This document shows, piece by piece, positions 1 through 9,599 of a DNA stretch of 31,361 bases. Position numbers and translations under genes: made by a program. The number at the start of each line of letters is the position of its first letter. Positions within the stretch are counted from its first letter, which is position 1. Under the pieces are notes generated by a model, which had not been told where the DNA came from, searched no databases, and was given only the letters and a program-made list of their open reading frames with translations. This stretch comes from Sphacelaria rigidula (taxonomy: Eukaryota > Phaeophyceae > Sphacelariales). The stretch is taken from the NCBI GenBank assembly GCA_964200075.2, contig CAXNAA020000050.1:1-31361 (forward strand), read 5' to 3'.

Positions 1-15
1 ATCCCCTTCATCCCA

Positions 16-38
16 CCCCCCCCCCCCCCCCCCCCCCC
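16..38. repeat. Poly(C) tract in WSC gene intron
   Basis: Twenty-three consecutive C residues lie 15 bases before the intron end (CAG at 51-53). The tract may serve as the polypyrimidine tract of that 3' splice site. A run of this length is also prone to length error in sequencing. Confidence 0.9.
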
Positions 39-53
39 TGAAACAAAAAACAG

Positions 54-3000
54 ACTTGTGCCATAGCGTGTGATGGTTCTGTCTACTTCGCAACCGAAAA
101 CGGAAACGAGTGCATCTGTGGAGAGGCTGGAGACGATTACGATGCCTTCGGCGACGCTACTAACTGTGACAAGCCGTGCTCGGGCGACGCCGATCAAACC
201 TGCGGAGGATTCTTCGCCGCGAACGTTTACCTTTACGGAGATATCGGACCCGAGCCCGCGCCCCCAGCTATCTTCACCCCCGAAGGTTATACGTACATGG
301 GGTGCTACGCCGACAATATCGACGACCGGGTGCTTACAGGAGATGTGATTAAGGAAGATCCCACCATGGAATCGGAAGGGTGTGCGCAACTGTGCAAGGG
401 GAAAGCGTACTTCGGTACGCAGTATGGCAATGAGTGTTGGTGCGGAGAGGTGGGTCGTGTTTTCCGTCTCCTTGTTTTTATTTCGTGTTTTTGTGGTTCA
501 TGTTCAGCATCCCGTTTTTTTTCCCGCCAACCCTGGACCAGGATTCAGGTCACCCCTCATGCGACTCGCCGAATACATCACGGCGCTCCACGCTTGATGA
601 TCGAGCGCGCACCCGGTCCTGCGAAAACAGTGTGCTCCGTTCGGGGTGTACAAATGCGAGGTCAACGGTCATGAAACTACCGCATGCAAGATCATAGTAC
701 CTCCCCCATCCCCCCCCGTCGTCTTTCCCTCATATCTACCGCCGTTCATCCGCTGCCTCGACGAACGAACTGAGTCAGGCGACCGACGACTTCACCAGAT
801 TCGGTCCCGGGGTCTGCAACTTCGACTGTGAGGGTGACGACAAGCAAAAGTGCGGAGGACGCAACTCTATCAGTATTTACGCGCTCGACTCTCCCGCTGT
901 TGATACCACCCCCACCAGCTCGTTCGGCTACCTTGGTTGCTTCGTGGACAACAAGAACAGAGTGCTGTCGGGTAAATTCATCCACGATGAGCCGGACATG
1001 TCAGTCATGAAGTGTGCTCTGTTCTGCGAGGGAGTGTCCACGTACTTCGGCCTTCAAAATGCGGTAAGCTGTGAGCACTGTGTGCAGTGTGTGAGAATGA
1101 AGAAATGACGGACCAATAAACACACGACCCTGACATGTCATATCGTCACACTTTGCGTTACCAGGCCGAGGGTAGTGAAATTTACGTGGTGGTACCCGAT
1201 GAGATCTGTAGTCCGCAATGTCGAAGATTTGTCGGTAACTTCCATGCCCCTTCCCCCCGCTGCCCAGATGTAGCATGGTGAAAAACGCTAGTGTGCCACA
1301 ACAACGACGGACTCAATACCGAGCGGGGCCCGCGCAATATTTCATTCTCTAGAGGGCTTGCCTTGCTCACTACTCGAACAACATGCTCGGAAAGTGCTCC
1401 GAATAGAAAATACCTGCTTCTTCGGTTTGATTTTCCATCATACGCATGAATTTCAAGGATGAGTGCTTCTGCGGAGCATCCACCGATTCACCCGACATGC
1501 TTGGCGAGGCTACGAACTGCGATGCTCCTTGCGTCGGGGATGGTTCCGAGACGTGCGGCGGGACGTGGGCGATGAGCACCTATCAGTTCGACGGTGCCCC
1601 GGTCGAAGCCGCCGCCCCCCCTGCGTCCTCTGGATTTGTGGGCTGCTTCGCTGACCAGAGGAAGAACCGCATGTTCCAACTGAGGGCAAGCGTAACTAAC
1701 GGGATGAAATTCGATGTGAGTAGAGATCTGACCTTTTAAGTGGTGGCAGCTATTATTGCTCGGCTTTCTCGTGAGTGCGGTAAGGGTAGGGGGGCACGCA
1801 AATTTTCTCCATCTCATCCACAAAAATGACTTGACGAAAACTGTTTGAACATATACTTCTCATTGCCTGGCCGTTGGTTATGAATATACGAGTAGGGAGA
1901 GATGGAATATCGTATACCGGTGGTGCTATCGATGGTGAAGTGATGCGCATGATGATATTTCAAGGGTCGGACGAATCAATAACTCGTCCGGAAATGACAC
2001 GGTTTCAGTGAGATTGATTCGAATCGTACGAATTGATCCCTGGGCTTCGTTTTTAGCGTTGCAACCCAGGTACACGCAGCCCAGACACGTGGAATGGCGA
2101 CGAACGTGCGTGGATACCCCCCTGACCAGCGGCCAACTTTTTTCTCCCTTTCGGGCAATCAGGCCGAAGAAATCGTGGATGTGGTGATTCTTGGTCCTGA
2201 TGATTCGTCCTAACCGTGTAATATGTCCTGGCGACTCCCCCCTTCCCCCCCCCCCCCCCCCCCGCTTCCTCCTGCACGCATGTCCTGTGGTGACGACTGA
2301 GCAGGTCTGCCAGGCAACGTGCGAAGGCTTCGCGTACTTCGGGCTGCAATACGGAACAGAGGTACGAAGCATGATGAAAATCAGGGTAGAGGTGGGAGGA
2401 GAGGGAACGGGGGCTAGGAAAAATGGCGTTGATTCACTTTGTCTTCCTCATGTACTTTTTTGTATCGCGCTGCGATCTATCGATCGGTCGATTTGAGTGC
2501 TAGAATTGCTTTGGAGAGTAAATGGCGTGGGGCCATTTTACTGTGAAAATAACTCTTGGACACTACGAAACTGTCCGAACCTTGGACTCCTGGTACTCGA
2601 AAGCTGACTCTCTGTATACGAGCTATACAGTACATGAACTATCAGTATTCTACGACGAATTTCTCACACACTGCACTACTTCGGTTATTCGAACGACGAA
2701 CCGTCACTGGCTTTCCCTCTGATCTCGAGTATGCATATTCGGAACTGTTATTTCTCAATTTCCAACATGATACAGGTGGCATGTGTGAGAGTCGAATATT
2801 GCATGCAGACCTGTCACGAGTGATGGTGATGGCCATGTCTTGGAGAATGAAGCGATTGATTGGGTATTGTTCACGAGTAGAAACATGACATGTTGACGTG
2901 CTCCATTTTACCGTACTGTAGCTTGATTTTTTTCAGTGGCACGACGTGAATCTGCCGCTCATGCCTAGGTCAGTGGTGAAACCGCTCGTTCGTCTATCTC

Positions 3001-3231
3001 CCCATTACAGCAGTATGCATGCTTTGCGCCTCACGACTTGACCCCCTTTCATCACGCTTTCTCTTCTCTTTATCGACGACTTTTGGCTTTGTGCCCGCCA
3101 CTTAGTGCTGGTGCGGAGATGCCGAGACAAACTTGGATTCATATGCGGAAGGGGACTGCGACAGGCAATGCTCGGGAGATCTGAACGGTACTTGTGGCGG
3201 GTTCTTCTCCATGGATGTCTACGCGTATTAA
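54..3231 (+). CDS. Multi-WSC-domain protein, 3' part of gene (5 exons in window)
   Basis: Exons at 54-449, 779-1063, 1458-1715, 2305-2361 and 3106-3231 join to a 373-residue C-terminal part ending at TAA 3229-3231. Introns start GTGGGT, GTAAGC, GTGAGT and GTACGA and end in CAG, AAG, CAG and TAG; all four are phase 0. The product has four WSC units: the back half of one (motifs ECICGE, CSGD, TCGG), then three complete ones starting MGCYADN, LGCFVDN and VGCFADQ. Each complete unit has the YFGxQ-ECxCG core, split or followed by an intron, and ends in CGG plus a VY/IY/TYQF strand. Pro/Ala-rich linkers separate the units. WSC domains are cysteine-rich, carbohydrate-binding modules of secreted or wall-anchored proteins, so a cell-wall or surface role is likely. 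No transmembrane segment or catalytic domain follows the last WSC. The start, any signal peptide and any further domains lie upstream of the window. The family call is firm; the function is inferred. Confidence 0.88.
2245..2263. repeat. Poly(C) tract in WSC gene intron 3
   Basis: Nineteen C residues lie about 41 bases upstream of the acceptor at 2304. A shorter C-rich stretch (about 702-718) precedes the acceptor at 778 in the same gene. C-rich tracts therefore recur before 3' splice sites of this gene. Confidence 0.9.
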
Positions 3232-5160
3232 TGATACCGTCGGTGAATGCACACATGAAGGGGATATCGACGTACACGCGTTCTAGTGCACCGTCACTTT
3301 TTTTCTCGGTTTTTTTGGAGGAAGTCGAGTTGCGGAATAATTACAGAGCGAAGTACAGAGCGGTTCAGTGTCGATTTGTATCATAAAACTATTTAACTAC
3401 GTCCGATTCTCGGATTATATTTAATTGCGGTTGACGTTCGTATTCCGTTGATCGAGACAAGGTATGAGTGTGTCGCGCTAGGTTCACTACTTTTTATATC
3501 GTCGGTGGTAACGGGGATCATGTGCAGCCACTTAGCTGGTCCCTTGTGTGTTGTCTATCTTGTTCGTGTGTGCCTTTTTCGTCAATTTAATCGCTGGGAA
3601 TTGACATTCACTATCTCCCCGGGTGTGCATGCATCTTCGTCCAAATACAGTGAAGGCTAGGTGTAATGAATAGTAGGCGGGTTACCTGCTGAGTGGAGGC
3701 TTTTGTTGATCTGGAGTGCTGTCCTCGTGTGGTGACCTTTCGCTTTTTCCCTTGGCTTATTTTTCGCCACGAAACTATGTTGTCAAACCCTTTTTTGGAA
3801 GGGTAAATGTTCGAAAGAAAATTCAAACAGCCGCCCTTTACCGGCGGCGTTTTGCCCCAAGCACACCTTTGTGTGCACTCTCTTGTGCAGGAAAGTTATC
3901 AGGATGTGCACTGGTCGACACGTTTATTTCTACACGCATTTCATCAGTACGCGTCGTTCCCTACTCCTCATGAATCTTGGAATCAGCTCGAGGGCACGCT
4001 TCGTATGGGCCCTGAGGGAGGCGTTTCGAGCGTTTTATTTATTAACGTGCTGCATCCAGTCTTCTCATCCATGTGGATGACACCCTGGAATATGATCATG
4101 ATCGTGCGTGGAGCAGTGATAAACTTTCGATGAAATCACCTTTTTTCTGCTAGTGCTATAATGGTAGGAACTTGGGCTCGGGTGGTTGTTGGTTGTGTTG
4201 TCGGCACCTGGTGTGGTGGGCACGTGAGATTTAAGGGGGCGAGGTGGCGCTGAATGAACACATATTATAACGCTTGATACTGCAGCGCGCGGTGACCGAA
4301 CGAAGATGGTACACGTTGTATGTTTTGTATGTAAGCGCGTGTTTCAGATGCAACGGTGCTGTAGGCGGCAAGTACACGTTGTCTTATTTGCTTTTTAGGT
4401 CGAGTGTTTAACTAGCGCGGCTATAGAGGAAGAAAGGTGACTTCTTGATCAGTATCATGTGTTGTCGTATCATTTGGATACGCGATTGCTCGTCATGCTG
4501 TCGTTTGGTGCAGCGAAGGATAATTTTGGTATACCAGTAACTGCCTCGGGGCCATGTCGCCCCTCCGACAGCATTTCCTAGCAACCACTCCCTCGGCGCT
4601 ATCTGGGAGATGTGGGACGGGGTTGATTCGCTGTTGAGCTCGAGACAGGTCGTGGCTCTTCTGTTGGGTCGTTGATGAGGCGAAGCATTTATCAGCACAG
4701 AAGGTGGAAACATTGAAGTGTGTCGCTTGTCCTACGGTGGGCTGTATGTGCGTGCCCTGCACCGCTGCCGGCAGAACGCAACATCATTGACGGACTTCTA
4801 CGATGACCATTTGATCGCGTCGGTTTCTGGTTGATGATTGGCAGCCGTATGATAACCACGGCACATCCCTCGCGAAACAATACACCACACACATGCAAGA
4901 TATCGGATCATTGATTCTCGGAAATGTTCCGTCAGCTTGAGTCATTGCTTACGGTCACCGGAGTAGTATCGTCTCTTTTTCGAGTGAATCGCAACACGCC
5001 GAATGCTCACCCTTGTGACTTTTCACCCGAGGTATTCTTCAGCTGGTGACGCCAGCCAGTGGAAGCAATGTGGGATCAATGTCTTTGTCAGATCCCTAGT
5101 CTTTCTGGCCTCAGTTTCAGTTGTCTGCCTTGACAACATTTTCACGAGTGCGAGCAGCAC
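3232..5160. other. Gene-free interval between WSC gene and retrotransposon
   Basis: The first part must hold the WSC gene's 3' untranslated region, but I cannot place a poly(A) site. The rest is AT-richer, with T-runs and only short, low-complexity open frames that resemble no protein family I know. If the retrotransposon at 5165-9037 has a 3' LTR it should lie here. I found no direct repeat between this stretch and 9040-10000 by eye. Confidence 0.5.
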
Positions 5161-5164
5161 AGGC

Positions 5165-5371
5165 ACAAATCACGCGCAATATACGTAACTCCTTCGTGAG
5201 AAATTTCGGAGCCACGTCAACATATCCTTGAAAGATTCGACGTACGCTCAACCTTTGAAACCAACCGAGTCGACCAGCGCAATCACCGAACGACCATCTG
5301 CCTCCGCCACTCGGGCAATACCAGCAATCTAAAATTGCCTGAAACTCGTTCTCAACCATTTGTAACATCAA
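5165..5371 (-). pseudogene. Chromodomain remnant downstream of integrase
   Basis: Three short pieces in two frames fit a chromodomain: MVENEFQAILD (from about 5356), ARVAEADGRSVIALVDSVGFKG (about 5325-5262, ending at a stop), and RRIFQGYVDVAPKFLTKEL (about 5245-5185). The middle piece matches the beta strands of a chromodomain; the third matches the following helix. Frame changes between the pieces show decay. In chromoviruses this domain follows integrase and directs integration to particular chromatin. The assignment is moderate because it needs frame changes. Confidence 0.5.
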
Positions 5372-5401
5372 CCTGTTAGTCTGTATACAAACGCGAAGGA
5401 G

Positions 5402-6607
5402 CTACATGAGCGGGCTGATATGACCCGAAACAATGTTCTGAATGTTGCAGACGGGCGGGTGATGAGCACCAACCACTCTCCATGGACCAGTGCACGTCGC
5501 CGTCAATTCAAGCGTAACTCCCGGACGACGCACGCTCACATACAAGACATGATCGGCTACCTCAAAACTCAGCAATTGCGGCCCCAACGAGGTCTCTTCA
5601 CGTCTGCGCGCACGGTCAGCAACAACACGTTCCTGCACTTGAACGTGGGAACGTTAATTAAGTCCACGACTCGTTGCAATGCACTCTTGATTTGAACCTC
5701 GTCCAACACATGACACTTCCATTCCCCCGTCGACGAAGACGCCAGCGCCGAGGAAATTGCCAGGGGCACGACCAAATATCGCGTGGTACAACATACTATC
5801 GTTACGACGACGGTACGCTGTATTAAGCGCCCATTGAACCGCCGGCAACACGTCCATCCACTCGGGGACCGCTCTACGCTGCTCGAGAAGAATAGAGCGA
5901 AGAGCACGAACTACGTCCTTGACTATGCGTTGGCACGTACCGTTAGACCACGGAGAATACGCTACCGCAATCTGGTGATCAACGCACAAAGCCTCTCGCA
6001 ATCGGGCCAAGATCGCGATCTGGACATGCGTGGCGGTATCATTCACCCACACACGCGGCACCCCCAAAGTTTTGCACCAATTCAGCAAAGATGCAGCGGT
6101 CGATTCAGCAGTACACACTGCTATTGGTTCCAGAGCCACAAAGTTTCTCAAATCATCCATGATTACCAAAATATATCGAAACCCAGCACCCTCCGACAAA
6201 CCTTGGGAAGCTAGCGGGCGACTCTCGCCCACGTACAAGAAGGCAAAATAAACTACTTGATTCGGCATGGTTCCATGGACCGTTTCGCGGAGCGGGCGGG
6301 GATTAACATCGCCCGCCCTCGAGTCGGCACAGTGAAGACACCGGCGGACAAATTCACGCACATGAGTTTCTATCCCCTGCCAGACACAAAACTCTTGCAA
6401 GCACACGAGCGTCGCAGCCACACCACGATGCCCGGCGTTGCGCATGTGCGCGCAAATCATCACACGTACCTGCAACTGCTTGTCAGAACTCGGAATCCAC
6501 AAAACGTTTCGGCCACGCACATGCACACGAAACATACCTTCATTGTCCAAGATAGCAGTACCAACGTCCGACTTGAAAAATTGCACATCAGCATCTTCCG
6601 CCCCCAA
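5402..6607 (-). pseudogene. Ty3/gypsy integrase, one in-frame stop and altered catalytic residues
   Basis: The frame 6607-5654 (317 aa) has the HHCC zinc-binding motif (His54, His60, Cys90, Cys93) and an rve core. In the core, Asp190 (VNDTATH) fits the second catalytic Asp. The catalytic Glu should lie 35 residues further on, in SPWSNGTC-E-R, but residue 226 is Gln (TCQR). At the expected first Asp the sequence reads YFAFLYVG, with Ala122 where related elements usually have Asp. A stop at 5654-5656 interrupts the frame, which continues in phase to 5402 with the C-terminal motif ADHVLYVSVRRPG and TGPWRVVGAHHP, typical of gypsy integrase tails. The domain is recognisable with high certainty; its inactivity is inferred. 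Confidence 0.88.
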
Positions 6608-6699
6608 AGTCTATTTGTTGCGCTTGGCGGACAACAGATTTGGACAGCATCGAGTCATCAGGTTCGCACGGGCCATACACAGGCACAGCGCGCACAGGC

Positions 6700-7165
6700 A
6701 TTTGAATTTCAACAGTAGGCACCTGCATGACCAAACTACCCCCAAAACACTCAGATGCATCCGGAGAGATAAACACTTGACAACGAAGACGAGGATGAAA
6801 CAGCGTCACAGCATGAGCCACTAGATCCTTCGCTGCCGCCCACGCCTGCAGCTTGCCCCCCGTCCATGATGCAGCCGTCGAAAACGCCATATCCGGAGCG
6901 GACCACCCCGCCTGGAAATTCCGTAATACCAACCCAAGCGCAAAAAAGAGCCCCCATGCACAATGCCAACCAACTCAACTTCACTGGATCGTACCGCCCT
7001 GCTTCGTCTTCGCCGCGGACGCCCCAGGTTTTGCTGAACACGCATGGGCTCCACGCGCGCAGGTGAATCACCCCGCAGCGCACAACGAAACGCGTTGACG
7101 CGGCAATGCAATATACCGCGCAGGCTCTCTGCTTTTTAGACGCTGGGGCTTTTCGCCCCAGCACC
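6700..7165 (-). pseudogene. Remnants of reverse transcriptase and RNase H, core deleted
   Basis: Pieces in different frames follow the expected gypsy order. ALRGDSPARVEPMRVQ (around 7080-7030) resembles the segment just before the RT domain. SFLRLGWYYG (about 6960) resembles the FLGLxxYYRxF motif that follows RT. Then NFQAGWSAPDMAF and LFHPRLRCQVFISPDAS (about 6920-6765) match the RNase H entry with its DAS motif. No YxDD or other RT palm motif is present in any frame, and too little DNA separates the two flanking motifs to hold it. After the DAS motif only about 50 residues remain before the integrase, so most of RNase H is missing too. Confidence 0.7.
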
Positions 7166-7320
7166 CGTCACGCTCTCCTCCAGCGCGACCTTCCGAGCGA
7201 ACTCCTCTTCCGCCGGGTCCATGAACATATCCGGGCCGCGTTCTACTAAGCGTTCCACCGCCGCATCCCGCTCCTCGGTCACCTGCCTCCCAGTCTCCTG
7301 AAAAGCATCCACCGACAAGC

Positions 7321-7710
7321 TCACGCGACGACTGCCCAAAAATGCGCCGGCTCCACGTACGGACCAGGCGGAGACAGCTGCGTATTGATCGAGTCCTTCA
7401 ACCTTTCATACGGGTCGACTCCTAGATCCTTTAGCATCGGCAGCCCCAGAAGAACAACGCCATCCGACCCTGGCATAATCGCAAACGAGATCGGAGGCGA
7501 GGGCGCCAGCCCCAAAGCAGTCTTGAACGCTAGCTGCAACAGAACATTACGCTCCATGACTGAAACATGCTGACCTGACGCGGTGACTGCCTGCCGCGCC
7601 CCGAGCGGAAACGGGATGCGCAGCGGCACACCCGGGAGTTGACGCCCCAGCATCTCAACCATCTGCACAGGCAGACTAGTGAATTAGGCGCCAGAATCCA
7701 ACACAGACCG
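7321..7710 (-). pseudogene. Retropepsin-like aspartic protease domain with stop at active site
   Basis: The active-site motif appears as VLDSGA at the end of the gag frame, immediately followed by TAA at 7684-7686; the same frame then continues FTSLPVQMVEML. Further on come hydrophobic strands and GVVLLGLPMLKDLGVD (near 7435), matching the late hydrophobic-Gly motif of retropepsins. The frame ends at 7321 and the likely continuation (SRRVSLSVDAF onward, 7339-7136) lies in a different frame, so a frameshift lies near 7340. The stop falls one residue after the catalytic DSGA, which would abolish the enzyme unless read through. Confidence 0.75.
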
Positions 7711-8123
7711 TACCACAATGGCTCCACGCTGCCGTTGATTGGGAAGACATGACTCCGAAGGAATGTATCTATCGGCAAGCTCGACGGGAACTTCTTGCGC
7801 TGACCCATGCCCCGCTAATCCCACTTGACGCTCCGGCTGCGCCAGCTGCGCAGGCGAAGACGCCCCGGCAGGTTCAAACGGCACCGCCAGCGGGTACGCC
7901 CCCCAGCCAGCAAACCAAGAACTTGGCAACCCTCCGACTAGCGTGTCAACAGGCGTCGCGCCTGGCGCTGCTGCCGGTGTCTCCGCCGGCGCCACCACCG
8001 GCGCCGGCGCCGGCGTAGTGTTCGACTCTGTAAAAGTAGGGCCCACCTGCACCGCCCGCTGCGGAGCAACAGCACCTACGGCGGCGCCGGACCCAGAGCC
8101 AGGCCCATGCTGACGCCACTGCC

Positions 8124-8154
<31 letters not shown>

Positions 8155-9037
8155 AGGGCTCGCCTGCGACCCTCCATCGTCGTAGGATCCGCCGCTGCCA
8201 CTACGATTACCTCGTATTTTGCCCTCGTGCTGACGATACCGATATCGCACGGCACTAGACTGCCCAGACTCTCCACCGGAAGACGGTGGGCAATCGCGCG
8301 CGTAGTGACCGACCTGGCCACAGCGGTGGCAAGGGATACTCGCGGCGCGACCAGCCGACTTCGAGCCATGGTTGCGCAAAGATTTCGGCGAAGAGGTGGA
8401 CGACTGGCCGAACACCTCTATTTTCCGCCACCCCTTGGCCTCGGCCACGACGATGCTCATCCCCAGGTACGGGTCGTCCTTCCAATCTGTTTGTGCTGCA
8501 CCTTGATAAGCACGGCTTGCTTGAAATTTTCCTGTACCAACCCCTCCACCAAAGCCTAAGTGATTACTGCAGCCGGACCGGGAATGAACTCACCATCGGG
8601 GGAACGATATACTAGTTCCACGTTCGGATTTTCCATGAAGTACTTCTCCAAATTGACCAAGATGGGCTCACACGCTCCAACATCGTCTTCCCCCGAGAAT
8701 CCATGGCGACAGCTTTCACCACGGCCGCGGACGCTTGGGTCAGATCTACCTCGGCACCCGCCGCATGTCCAGCATGCTTTTTGATTGCCGCAACCACTTG
8801 CGGCCAGGTGATGGTGCTCTCGTTATGTTCCACACGAGCGAACACTCTCTGTACATGAGTCGGCACTTGTTGAGCCATAGTCACCACCTGATGCCGCACG
8901 CCCCCCCCTGCATTAGCGTGCTCCACACGCTGCTTGTACTCTAAGTATTTTGTATAAAAAGTGCAAGATGCACTCTCTGAATACCTATCATCGTATTGGG
9001 GAGGTCGCAACTCTTGCCGCATGACCACGGGTGTCAC
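7690..9037 (-). pseudogene. gag-like region with CCHC zinc knuckle, broken
   Basis: The first frame runs 9037-8612. The matching reading then moves to another frame at a run of five C on the plus strand (8690-8694), meets a TAG at 8556-8558, and shifts again near 8485 into the frame that starts MSIVVAEAKGW at 8460. That frame carries a CCHC knuckle (CHRCGQVGHYARDC, about 8332-8291 on the minus strand), the nucleic-acid-binding motif of retroelement Gag. A run of ten glutamines follows (CTG repeats on the plus strand at 8125-8154), then a Pro/Ala-rich stretch before the protease. The gag assignment rests on the knuckle and on position upstream of the protease. Confidence 0.8.
8125..8154 (-). 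repeat. (CAG)10 microsatellite coding a glutamine run in gag
   Basis: Ten perfect CTG triplets on the plus strand read as ten Gln codons in the gag frame, between the zinc knuckle and the protease. Triplet runs mutate by slippage, so the length is likely variable between copies. Confidence 0.9.
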
Positions 9038-9193
9038 GATGGACGTACGTTCGGATTAAATTTCCGACGACTAACTCCTTGGACCGTTAATTCTCTGATG
9101 GCAACGGTTCGAAATCAATCGGGGTCACGCAGCATTGTCAAGTGAAAATGATTCAAACTCCCCATACAGCTGAAAAAAATTCTCCATCAGAAG

Positions 9194-9224
9194 CTACACT
9201 CTCAATCTGACGAAGACATTGTTG
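9194..9224 (+). repeat. Isolated terminal-repeat end of the 28.9-kb element family
   Basis: The stretch containing CTCTCAATCTGACGAAGACA (9199-9218) matches, with few differences, the terminal inverted repeat of the element at 28891-29189 in right-end orientation. The DNA to its left is retrotransposon gag, not the element body, so only the end is present. Confidence 0.5.
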
Positions 9225-9368
9225 CCTGTGTCTTGCCCCCGCAGGATTCGGGCGTGTACGTTTTTGCTGAGCCACGACCTTATCCGCTCTGCTCTTGTAC
9301 GGCCGCCTTGCTTGCAGGTTAGCTCTACTGTAGGGGCTTGCCGTTTTTTTCTCGGGAAGAACAGTAAA

Positions 9369-9598
9369 CAACGTTTTCGCGAGATGGAGAGTAGTAGGGC
9401 GCTGGTCGAGAGTGGCTTTGGTCATTCGCTTTGTCTTGGCCAATTTTTCATTCCGTGTGTACTTTTCTCTGCCTTTATCACTAGCGTGTGCTTACAGCTA
9501 CACGTCGATATTTTACTCAGGGATATCACGGGCCTCAGTGGCGAGCTACTGCAGAAAGCCTGTCGGACCTCGTGGAGGGGCCTTTCGGAACTGAAGCG
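9369..9598 (+). mobile_element. Truncated copy of a small TIR element
   Basis: It begins CAACGTTTTCGCGAGATGGA and aligns over about 230 bases with the reverse complement of 29189-28961. The shared central stretch includes TAGCGTGTGCTTACAGCTAC. Similarity stops after about 9598, before the second terminal repeat, so this copy lacks one end. It is noncoding. Confidence 0.75.
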
Positions 9599-9599
9599 G

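Larger units (their letters stand above)
5165..9037 (-). mobile_element. Degenerate Ty3/gypsy retrotransposon with chromodomain
   Basis: Read on the minus strand the order is gag, protease, RT stub, RNase H stub, integrase, chromodomain, which is the Ty3/gypsy (Metaviridae) order; the chromodomain suggests the chromovirus branch. Coding length is about 3.9 kb, short because the RT core and most of RNase H are absent. Inactivating changes include in-frame stops at 8556-8558, 7684-7686 and 5654-5656, frameshifts near 8690, 8485, 7340 and within the RT/RNase H and chromodomain stretches, and altered integrase catalytic residues. I could not identify LTRs, a primer-binding site or a target-site duplication, so the outer limits are the limits of recognisable coding sequence only. 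The copy is almost certainly immobile. Confidence 0.87.

Noticed and set aside
8107-8559. Plus-strand frame of 150 codons with a leucine run
   Set aside because: It is antisense to the gag region; the Leu run is the reverse of the glutamine CAG repeat.
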